From positions 85,598 through 149,597 of the forward strand of contig JANDJZ010001749.1 of NCBI GenBank assembly GCA_027943245.1: 64,000 nucleotides of DNA. The letters are read 5' to 3'. The notes under the pieces are model-generated. The model did not search any database and was not told where the DNA came from. It saw only the letters and a program-made list of their open reading frames with translations. Position numbers and translations under genes: made by a program. Of this stretch, positions 9,121 through 16,007 are shown in pieces; the first letter of the stretch is position 1, and the number at the start of each line of letters is the position of its first letter. Source of the stretch: Acanthamoeba sp. SK_2022b (Eukaryota; Discosea; Longamoebia; Acanthamoebidae).

Positions 9121-9258
9121 CACCACCAGGCAATCCTGCCCGCCGATCGCGGCGTTGATAATCGTTTGTTGGCCCGGACGGAATTGCTGGTAGCCAAAGG
9201 TATCGCGCAATACCTGTTCGGCCAGCAACTCTCTGTTAATCACTGCTGCGGTTGACAC
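7426..9258 (-). CDS. recQ: ATP-dependent DNA helicase RecQ
   Basis: 3'-5' superfamily 2 helicase of the RecF recombination pathway. From the GTG start (610 residues; E. coli 609) it has Walker A MPTGGGKS with Lys53, DEAH box [16 protein letters not shown], motif [14 protein letters not shown], the RQC zinc cysteines C..(x)..CGNCDIC, and a C-terminal HRDC domain. I chose GTG 9258 because GGGGAAGT precedes it at good spacing. The in-frame ATG at 9270 has only an A-rich stretch upstream. The gene is followed by rhtC and preceded by pldA on the same strand. Confidence 0.95.
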
Positions 9259-9301
9259 ACACTTCCCCATTTTTTAATCGGTACACACCCAGCGGGTATG
9301 A

Positions 9302-10180
9302 TTACATAATATCGTTCAGCATGACACCAACGCCCACCCGTGTCTGCCGGAAGTTATAGTCGATCAGCGATTCGCCGTAGCCGCTGAACACCTGGGTATA
9401 GAAACGCACGTTGCGGGTGATCGGATAGCTCCAGCCCAGCTCCGCGCCGCCGTAGCCGCTGTTCCAGTTGTAGTGGCTGTCGACGCTGAACACGCTGTCG
9501 CCCCAGGCGTAACCGACCTTCAACCGGTAGTATCCCATGTATTTGGTGATGTCCGGGTTGTCGTCGTTGCTCGAGCTCTCCGAGAAACGGAACCAGGGCT
9601 TGAGATCCACCTGCCAGTTGCCGTTTTGCGCCATCAGCCGCGCATAGCCGCGATTCCAGCTGCGCGACGTCGGATCCGAGCGGCCGTTAGACTGATGGTT
9701 AACGCCGATTTCAACATCGCGCAGCGTCCAACCGGCAAAGCGGTAATCGGTCGCCCACCCCACGAACAGCTGCGGCTCGTAGTTGGTTTCGCGGAACGGC
9801 GAAGACTCGCCGCGGTTGGACAATTGCCACCAGGAGCGCTGAGTATAAGACGCGCCGAGCACCGAGTTGTCGCCGGCAATGCCCCGCCACAGCGGAAACG
9901 CCAGGCTAAGCTGGTATTTCACCTCGTCCTTGCGCGCCTTGTCGGCCCAGTTGTACGTCTTGATGGCCTCTTTGTTGATATCGCTGGTGTCGGTGTACAG
10001 CAGGTAATTGGGATCGTAAGGATACAGCGTGAACGGATTATCGTGCTCCTGCAGCAGGTTGGCGATAATGCTGCCGCGCACCGCCGGCTTATCGTGAATC
10101 TGCTGCTCTTTGGCTTCCTCAGCCAATGCCAGCGCCGGCATCAGCAGCGTGGCGGAAACGATCCCTGACAAAATGCGCAT
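9302..10180 (-). CDS. pldA: Outer membrane phospholipase A
   Basis: Calcium-dependent outer-membrane beta-barrel phospholipase (OMPLA) that degrades phospholipids mislocated to the outer leaflet. A 20-residue signal peptide ends ALALA before EEAKEQQ. The catalytic triad is visible at His162, Ser164 (NHQSNGRSD) and Asn176 (SWNRGYA). Subtracting the signal gives His142, Ser144 and Asn156, exactly the E. coli mature numbering. Length is 292 residues. It diverges from yigI across about 200 bases. Confidence 0.96.
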   Translation of the reverse strand: MRILSGIVSATLLMPALALAEEAKEQQIHDKPAVRGSIIANLLQEHDNPFTLYPYDPNYLLYTDTSDINKEAIKTYNWADKARKDEVKYQLSLAFPLWRGIAGDNSVLGASYTQRSWWQLSNRGESSPFRETNYEPQLFVGWATDYRFAGWTLRDVEIGVNHQSNGRSDPTSRSWNRGYARLMAQNGNWQVDLKPWFRFSESSSNDDNPDITKYMGYYRLKVGYAWGDSVFSVDSHYNWNSGYGGAELGWSYPITRNVRFYTQVFSGYGESLIDYNFRQTRVGVGVMLNDIM

Positions 10181-10383
10181 AACCTCTCCTCACTCCAACG
10201 AAAAAGGGCAACCCCGGAAAAAATCAGGCCATTTTACACACAAAGGAGGCTTTACCGCAGCGCAGGTCGGTTTTATTGGAATAGTCTGGAAAGCAACAAA
10301 GGTTAAGCATAAAATCAACATTCCATTAACCTGGACTGACCAGTTAGCTCCCTTAAAACGCAAAAGAAAAACGGAAACCCGCT

Positions 10384-10854
10384 ATGTCGACCACACCACT
10401 GACCCTGGAAGCCGCCCGCCGCAAGATCGGCGAAATCTTTGTCTACCACATGCCGTTCAACCGCGAGCTTGGCCTGGAGCTACGCCGCTTCGACGATGAT
10501 TACGTCGAGCTGAGCTTCACCAACCAACGCAAGCTGGTGGGCAACGCGGCACAGGAAATTCTGCACGGTGGCGTGATCGCCGCGGTGCTTGACGTCGCCG
10601 CCGGATTGGCCTGCGCCGGCGGCGTGCTGACGCGCCTGGAGCCGCTGATCGAAGAGGAGATCGCCGCCAAGCTGTCGCGCATGGGCACCATCGATCTGCG
10701 CGTCGATTACCTGCGCCCTGGCCGCGGCGAGCACTTCGTCGCCTCCGCCAGCGTGCTGCGCAGCGGCAACAAGGTCGCCGTCGCGCGCGTAGAGCTGCAT
10801 AACCACGACGGCCTGCATATCGCGAGCGCCACCGCCACCTATCTGGTCGGCTGA
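10384..10854 (+). CDS. yigI: Hotdog-fold acyl-CoA thioesterase YigI
   Basis: PaaI-like hotdog-fold protein of 156 residues; the E. coli homologue hydrolyses medium- and long-chain acyl-CoA. The motif [19 protein letters not shown] around residues 58-76 has the HGG and acidic residue typical of this catalytic helix, and [14 protein letters not shown] is the usual beta strand. It reads toward rarD, with a hairpin in the gap. The substrate is taken from the E. coli homologue; the sequence itself shows only the fold family. Confidence 0.9.
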   Translation: MSTTPLTLEAARRKIGEIFVYHMPFNRELGLELRRFDDDYVELSFTNQRKLVGNAAQEILHGGVIAAVLDVAAGLACAGGVLTRLEPLIEEEIAAKLSRMGTIDLRVDYLRPGRGEHFVASASVLRSGNKVAVARVELHNHDGLHIASATATYLVG

Positions 10855-10862
10855 TGATTGTG

Positions 10863-10893
10863 TGCGGTGAGCGTCTTCAGTACACTCACCGCA
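10863..10893 (+). terminator. Hairpin between yigI and rarD
   Basis: TGCGGTGAG pairs with CTCACCGCA (9 bp) around a 13-nt loop, followed by the weakly T-rich TCTTACGTT. It may be a weak terminator of yigI or a processing signal before rarD. Confidence 0.4.
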
Positions 10894-10920
10894 TCTTACG
10901 TTCCCCACCCGAGTGACGTC

Positions 10921-11808
10921 ATGGACGCAAAGCAAACGCGTCAGGGCATTTTCTTCGCCCTGGCCGCCTATTTTATGTGGGGCATCGCCCCGGCCTATTT
11001 CAAACTGATTCAGCAAGTGCCCGCCGATGAGATCCTCACCCACCGGATCATCTGGTCGTTTTTCTTCATGCTGGCGCTGATCTCGCTGGGCCGCAGCTGG
11101 CCGAAAGTGCGGGCCGCCTGTCAAAATCGCAAACGGCTGCTGCTGCTGGCGGTCACCGCGCTGTTGATCGGCGGCAACTGGCTGCTGTTCATCTGGGCAG
11201 TGAACAACCACCATATGCTCGAGGCCAGCCTGGGCTACTTCATCAACCCGCTGGTTAACGTGCTGTTGGGGATGCTGTTTCTCGGCGAACGCTTCCGCCG
11301 CATGCAGTGGGTGGCGGTGGCGCTGGCGTTCACCGGGGTGCTGGTGCAGCTCTGGCAGTTCGGCTCGTTGCCGATCATCGGTCTGGGGCTGGCGTTCAGC
11401 TTCGCCTTCTACGGCCTGCTGCGCAAGAAAATCGCCATCGACGCCCAGACCGGCATGCTGATTGAGACGCTGTGGCTGCTGCCGGTGGCGGCGGCCTATC
11501 TGTTCCTGTTCGCCGACAGCCCCACCAGCCACCTGAGCGCCAACCCGTGGTCGCTGAACCTGCTGCTGGTCGCCGCAGGCATCGTCACCACCGTGCCGCT
11601 GCTGTGCTTCACCGCGGCGGCCACCCGGCTGCGCCTGTCGACGCTCGGTTTCTTCCAGTATCTCGGCCCGACGCTGATGTTCCTGCTGGCGGTCACCTTC
11701 TACGGCGAAACCGTCGGCCAGGACAAACTGGTGACCTTCGGCTTTATCTGGGCGGCGCTGATCCTGTTCACCCTCGACGCGCTCTATACCCAGCGCAAGC
11801 TGCGCTGA
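10921..11808 (+). CDS. rarD: EamA/DMT-family permease RarD
   Basis: Inner-membrane drug/metabolite transporter-superfamily protein with about ten hydrophobic segments; E. coli rarD was linked to chloramphenicol sensitivity but its substrate is unknown. ATG 10921 gives MDAKQTRQG and 295 residues, as in E. coli. The stretch GNWLLFIWAVNNHHMLEASLGY is characteristic of this subfamily. The frame is open upstream to 10858, but those residues lie in the hairpin-bearing leader. It is the last core gene before the AT-rich inserted pair. Confidence 0.93.
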   Translation: MDAKQTRQGIFFALAAYFMWGIAPAYFKLIQQVPADEILTHRIIWSFFFMLALISLGRSWPKVRAACQNRKRLLLLAVTALLIGGNWLLFIWAVNNHHMLEASLGYFINPLVNVLLGMLFLGERFRRMQWVAVALAFTGVLVQLWQFGSLPIIGLGLAFSFAFYGLLRKKIAIDAQTGMLIETLWLLPVAAAYLFLFADSPTSHLSANPWSLNLLLVAAGIVTTVPLLCFTAAATRLRLSTLGFFQYLGPTLMFLLAVTFYGETVGQDKLVTFGFIWAALILFTLDALYTQRKLR

Positions 11809-11893
11809 GCCCGGTTCTGTTGGCAATAATGGCTGCATCGTCAGGCCAGGCGATGCAACCATAACGAGAGAAGAAGTACATACTGGCAGATAT

Positions 11894-12667
11894 CTACAGA
11901 TAGCCCACTTGCCGCAAGTTTTCTTCTGCTGCACTGCCTAAATATGATCTCACCGCAGAAAAGAATCGCGGCCAATCACCATTCACATTTTTTCTCATCA
12001 TGGCCTGTGCAATCCGTAACCGGGCATCTTCAGGCGACAAACCGCTCTTAATATAATCCGCTATTTTTTGACCGATATAGGTCAGCTCATTCATTCTCAT
12101 CTTTTTCAGCCGCTCCGCATTCAAATTAAGCATCACCACGGTGTTATTAGCTTGTTCAGTTTGAATGTTTGCCTCGGCACATGCTGTGTGATTAACACTC
12201 ATGCTACCAGTGGTTCTTTCATAGGAGAACAGGAGGGGGCTGGGAGGAATTGTCAAAGGATTTAAAATCAGCGCGTCCCAGTTATTATCCGCTTTCGGCC
12301 CATCACAGCTGATATCTGCCGAATATCGCTCATGGGCATCAATCACTGCGCTAACTTGCCCACCGTGGCAACAACCTAACATATTTTGCCAATCCAAGGC
12401 CCAATTATGGCTAGTCGTTTTATCTGATTTCGGGTGAAAGTGCTCAACACGAAAATCGGATTGGCTATCCTCAGCCATATTGGCAGGAGCACGCTTCATG
12501 TCTACTTCACAATATGCGCAAAGATTCCCTTGTTCAGCACGAATACACGCTTGAGTCTCGTGTCTGCGCTCGGTATTTTTCCTGAACTTCTCCCAAGTGC
12601 CGTTAGGGGATCGCTGGCGGAATACGCTTAAAAGTAAGGGCTCATTTCCCTTTGCTATTGTTTTCAC
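11894..12667 (-). CDS. HNH protein, PtuB-like (Septu/TIGR02646 type)
   Basis: A 257-residue protein resembling the retron/Septu-associated HNH endonucleases (TIGR02646, PtuB). The N-terminal block RQRSPNGTWEKF is followed by the CxxC pair LCAYCE (Cys50, Cys53), the HNH core VEHFHPKS (Glu75, His76), Asn95 in DWQNML, and CCHGG (Cys99, Cys100, His101). It starts at GTG, one base after the ATPase stop (TAA-A-GTG), with GGAG upstream, so translation is probably coupled. In Septu the ATPase and nuclease form one anti-phage complex. The assignment comes from motifs and pairing and is not proven. Base composition is visibly AT-richer than the flanks, suggesting transfer. Confidence 0.8.
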   Translation of the reverse strand: MKTIAKGNEPLLLSVFRQRSPNGTWEKFRKNTERRHETQACIRAEQGNLCAYCEVDMKRAPANMAEDSQSDFRVEHFHPKSDKTTSHNWALDWQNMLGCCHGGQVSAVIDAHERYSADISCDGPKADNNWDALILNPLTIPPSPLLFSYERTTGSMSVNHTACAEANIQTEQANNTVVMLNLNAERLKKMRMNELTYIGQKIADYIKSGLSPEDARLRIAQAMMRKNVNGDWPRFFSAVRSYLGSAAEENLRQVGYL

Positions 12668-12668
12668 T

Positions 12669-13964
12669 TTACCGCTCCATTTCTTTTAAGCGAATATCAA
12701 TATCTAAACGCGCCAGTTCCGGTTCGACATCCTTGCCCCAAGCATCCAGTTTTTCACGCAAGCACACTGCCTCCTCAGTATCCCAACGATCCTGCTCCAC
12801 TAAATCTTGATACGCTTTAAGGGTCTTAACAATTGCTAACGCCTCAACCCGGGGTGACTTGACACCTAACACCTCGAGTAACACCTGCTGTGCTTCGGCA
12901 CCTTCAGAGAAATTGATAGGAACCAGAGTGGGCTTTTCATTTTCCCATTCAATCACACGTAATGCTTCGGGTTTCATCGACGAAATCACTTGAGCGCTAT
13001 GTGTTGAGACAATGAATTGGATATTGGGAAAGGTACGCATCAGATCTAACATAATGGTTTGCTGCCAACCTGGGTGAAGGTGCAAATCGACCTCATCAAT
13101 CAGCACCACACCTTCTGTCAACAACGGATCACTGCTCTCCGGGTTGGCTTCTGCCATGCGTGCCGCAATATCCATGACCATCGCTAATGTCGTTCTGTAA
13201 CCGTCACTCAATTGTTCAATACGCAGTTGCTTGGTAATACCACCCGCTTGTTTCCAGTCGATTTGTATACCGGCCGGGTCAATACTTCTTGGGTTTGAGA
13301 ACTCAGGCAGCATGATGCTAACGGCTCTGCGAATAGCGGCAAGTTCCGGAATCTGCAATTCGAAGGAGCGTGCATTCTTTTGACTTTTAAGTTCAATGTC
13401 TTCTAATGAATAGAAGTATTCAACGAAACTGCGAAAATTAGTCTTACTTTCTAACCCGCCGCGAAAAGCATCAAAACGACTAAACTCTTTACCGAAACCA
13501 CGCTTACGCTGAGGAATGTCAAAGACCCCTCGCCCAGTACCGTAGTAAACAAATATCGGCAAAGTGTAAGGTTTTAATTCATTATGTGCGTCAATGAGCT
13601 TGTCTACAACATCATAAAGCGCCTTCAGGCCAATGGCCGGTGGAATGGTTTTTTGTGTTTTAACCGCCTGATCCCGTTTTTCCGTTCTATCCCAACGAAC
13701 ACCGTCCATACTCTCACAGGTAATCCGCATGAAAGCAGGTTTGGAACCATCTGGGTTCACTTGAAAATCGGTTTCTTTGGGATTCATGCCCGTTATTTTG
13801 GGTAATCGGGTCAAGAAAGAACCCAACGCCGTGGCAAGCGCATCCAAGATACTGGATTTACCCGCACCATTCCTCGCAACCAGCACCGTCACCGGCGAGG
13901 TGAACTCAATTTCAAAATCATCAAAACGCCGAAAATGCTGTAAATGAAGATGCTTAATTTTCAA
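12669..13964 (-). CDS. ABC/AAA-type ATPase, PtuA-like (Septu)
   Basis: A 431-residue cytoplasmic ATPase with an SMC/OLD-like head. Walker A is ARNGAGKSS (residues 30-38), the ABC signature is LSDGYR (262-267), Walker B is VVLIDE (286-291), the D-loop is LHLHPGW, and the switch His is in STHS (320-323). No TOPRIM domain is seen, which argues against an OLD nuclease. It starts at TTG behind a strong AAGGAG, and is coupled to the HNH gene. The combination matches PtuA of Septu and of retron-Septu cassettes. No reverse transcriptase or room for one exists on either side. It could also be an AAA-HNH relative outside classical Septu. Confidence 0.8.
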   Translation of the reverse strand: MKIKHLHLQHFRRFDDFEIEFTSPVTVLVARNGAGKSSILDALATALGSFLTRLPKITGMNPKETDFQVNPDGSKPAFMRITCESMDGVRWDRTEKRDQAVKTQKTIPPAIGLKALYDVVDKLIDAHNELKPYTLPIFVYYGTGRGVFDIPQRKRGFGKEFSRFDAFRGGLESKTNFRSFVEYFYSLEDIELKSQKNARSFELQIPELAAIRRAVSIMLPEFSNPRSIDPAGIQIDWKQAGGITKQLRIEQLSDGYRTTLAMVMDIAARMAEANPESSDPLLTEGVVLIDEVDLHLHPGWQQTIMLDLMRTFPNIQFIVSTHSAQVISSMKPEALRVIEWENEKPTLVPINFSEGAEAQQVLLEVLGVKSPRVEALAIVKTLKAYQDLVEQDRWDTEEAVCLREKLDAWGKDVEPELARLDIDIRLKEMER

Positions 13965-14048
13965 TTAAAGCTCCTTGATGAAGCACAGAAATGGAATTTA
14001 AGGCGATCTTAACATGTTCAGGATGGTGAGTGAGCACTATTAAAAAAT

Positions 14049-14080
14049 CACCCGGATGAAAACCAAAGGGCATCCGGGTG
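14049..14080 (-). terminator. corA: corA intrinsic terminator
   Basis: CACCCGGATG and CATCCGGGTG form a 10-bp stem. On the minus strand it is followed by ATTTTTT, a strong terminator for corA. On the plus strand GTGTTTTT follows, so it may also block incoming transcription. Confidence 0.85.
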
Positions 14081-14092
14081 GTGTTTTTGATG

Positions 14093-15043
14093 TTACAGCC
14101 AGTTCTTGCGCTTGAAGTACAGGTACGGGGCCAGGCCGGCCAGGATCATCAAGGTGATGGCGCCCGGGTAGCCGAACGACCATTTCAGCTCCGGCATGAA
14201 TTCGAAGTTCATGCCGTAGCTGGAGGCTACCAGCGTTGGCGGCAGGAACACCACCGACACCACCGAGAAGATCTTGATGATGCGGTTCTGCTCGATGTTG
14301 ATGAAGCCCATCGCCGCCTGCATCAGGAAGTTCACCTTCTGGAACAGCGATTCGTTGTGCGGCAGCAGGGATTCGATGTCGCGCAGCACTTCACGCGCCT
14401 GCTCCAGCTGGCCGGTCGGCAGACGTGCCTTGCGCACCAGGAAGTTGAGCGCGCGCTGGGTATCCATCAGACACAAACGCACCTTCCAGCCGATATCTTC
14501 CAGCTCCGCCAGCGTCGACAGCGCGGCGTCGTATTCGTCGCCCTGATGCCCTTCCATGATCACCCGGCTGAGCTGTTCCAGATCGCTGTAGATGTTCTCT
14601 ATCTCATCCGCCAACTGCTCAATCTTGGTTTCGAACAGATCCAGCAGCAGTTCGTAGGCGTTGCCTTCAAGCATGGTCTGGTTGCGGGCGCGCATGCGGT
14701 ACAGGCGAAACGCCGGCAGTTCACGCTCGCGCAGGGTATACAGGCGGCCGTCGCGGATGGTGAACGCCACCGTGGAGTTGCCGGCGTGATCTTCCGCATC
14801 TTCAAAGTAGAAGAAGGAGTGGATATGCAGACCGTCTTCATCTTCGAAGAAACGGGCGGAGGCTTCGATGTCGTCCAGCTCGGGACGCGTCGCCAGGCTT
14901 TGTCCCAGCTCATTCTGCACGCGCTCACGCTCGCCCTCTTCCGGCTCGACCAGGTCAACCCACAGCGATGACGTGAGATCATCCGAGTCGTCCAGCTCCA
15001 GACGGGACAAGCGGCGGTTATCTAATTTAAAAGCGCTCAGCAT
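14093..15043 (-). CDS. corA: Magnesium/cobalt transporter CorA
   Basis: Pentameric inner-membrane Mg2+/Co2+/Ni2+ channel of the 2-TM-GxN family. The C-terminus has two transmembrane segments joined by the selectivity motif YGMNFE, and ends in the basic tail KRKNWL. ATG 15043 gives [12 protein letters not shown] and 316 residues, exactly the E. coli length; GGAG precedes it. A longer frame to 15079 has no family support. It has a long leader carrying a small coding sequence (corL). Confidence 0.97.
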   Translation of the reverse strand: MLSAFKLDNRRLSRLELDDSDDLTSSLWVDLVEPEEGERERVQNELGQSLATRPELDDIEASARFFEDEDGLHIHSFFYFEDAEDHAGNSTVAFTIRDGRLYTLRERELPAFRLYRMRARNQTMLEGNAYELLLDLFETKIEQLADEIENIYSDLEQLSRVIMEGHQGDEYDAALSTLAELEDIGWKVRLCLMDTQRALNFLVRKARLPTGQLEQAREVLRDIESLLPHNESLFQKVNFLMQAAMGFINIEQNRIIKIFSVVSVVFLPPTLVASSYGMNFEFMPELKWSFGYPGAITLMILAGLAPYLYFKRKNWL

Positions 15044-15209
15044 GTGCCAAAACTCCGTGAAGGTAACGGGTGCGGACAACGCGTTGAAGCACAGAAACAG
15101 AGGGGATGCGTATCACCGATTTGTTTCAGACCATGAAGAGATCTGACTCATAGCGACGCTTTGCGGGGTCGCCGACAACCACGAAGGCTATCAGCAAAAA
15201 CGGAGAGCC

Positions 15210-15266
15210 TTAGAAGTTATACCTGCGGCGCAGGTCAGTGAGCCAGTATCTACTGGGTGTGTCCAA
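15210..15266 (-). CDS. corL: corA leader peptide CorL
   Basis: An 18-codon reading frame in the corA mRNA leader: TTG start, GAGGA ribosome-binding site, product MDTPSRYWLTDLRRRYNF, TAA stop. It lies about 25 bases after the predicted transcription start and about 165 bases before corA. In Salmonella a leader peptide of this name couples translation to Rho-dependent termination in the corA leader. I identify it by position and signals. Whether the peptide sequence matches the known CorL was not checked. Confidence 0.65.
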   Translation of the reverse strand: MDTPSRYWLTDLRRRYNF

Positions 15267-15297
15267 GGCGTCTGTCCTCAATGATAATAGTGCGCGC

Positions 15298-15327
15298 ATG
15301 TTACGCCGAGAGGAAAAAGCCTGTCAA
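15298..15327 (-). promoter_or_regulatory. corA: corA sigma-70 promoter
   Basis: TTGACA (15322-15327), an 18-base spacer and TAACAT (15298-15303) give a near-consensus promoter. It fires toward corL and corA, with a start expected near 15290. Confidence 0.75.
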
Positions 15328-15485
15328 CACGTTAGGCGGGATAATTGCGCAACAAATCATCACGATGATCAATGGTAAAAATGGCGCTTAAACCGTGCTG
15401 AAAAAGTCGCGGCGATCGCTTACCGCCAACAAGAATGTTGTTAAGATGACATCACCCTAATGGTACGACAAGCATGCGGATTTAA

Positions 15486-15962
15486 ATGATGAAACAGATT
15501 ACCGCCCATGAACTGACCGCGATGAGCGAACAGGCCGCCAGCGTGGCCCGCCTGCGCGCGCACCGCACTTTACACGAAGAGTTGAGCGACCCGGTGCAAC
15601 GCCTGGCGATCGCCATGGAACCCGGCACCTATATCCGCCCGCACCGTCACCCGCAAACCTGGGAATTGCTGACGCCGCTGCGCGGCCGTTTTGTCGTGTT
15701 ACAGTTCAACGATGACGGCGTCGTCACGCAGCGCACCCTGCTCGGCGAAGAAACCAAAGTGCTGGAGATGCCGGCATTTACCTGGCATGCGGTGCTGTCG
15801 GTCGATGCCGGCGGCGTGGTATTCGAAGTGAAGCAGGGCCCGTATCAGGCACTGACCGAAGAGGACTGCATGCAATGGGCGCCGCAGGAAGGCGGCGAAG
15901 GCACCGAAGCGGTGATGCGCTGGTATGCCACCGCGCAGGTCGGCGATCGCTACCCTCACTGA
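15486..15962 (+). CDS. WbuC-family cupin protein
   Basis: A 158-residue single-domain cupin resembling the WbuC metalloprotein family. The first cupin motif PHRHPQTWELLTPLRG (residues 56-71) holds two His and a Glu for metal binding, and FTWHAVLSVD carries the second His. The function is unknown; wbuC itself sits in O-antigen loci, which is not the context here. It diverges from corA and converges with uvrD. The start is the first of two adjacent ATG codons, and either could be used. Confidence 0.8.
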   Translation: MMKQITAHELTAMSEQAASVARLRAHRTLHEELSDPVQRLAIAMEPGTYIRPHRHPQTWELLTPLRGRFVVLQFNDDGVVTQRTLLGEETKVLEMPAFTWHAVLSVDAGGVVFEVKQGPYQALTEEDCMQWAPQEGGEGTEAVMRWYATAQVGDRYPH

Positions 15963-16007
15963 TAATGAACGATTGCAGGGGCGTGCCCCTGCAACTCTCC
16001 CCTCTCT

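Noticed and set aside
7123..9255. 710-residue plus-strand open frame opposite rhtC/recQ
   Set aside because: His/Gln/Arg-rich shadow of GC-rich genes on the other strand; no start signals and no recognisable domain.
12669..13964. OLD-family nuclease (Gabija-like GajA) for the ATPase
   Set aside because: No TOPRIM domain follows the ATPase motifs, and the partner is an HNH protein rather than a UvrD-like helicase.
11809..14092. Retron (reverse transcriptase plus msr-msd RNA) around the Septu-like pair
   Set aside because: Only 85 bases lie on one side and about 130 on the other before core genes; no reverse transcriptase is present.
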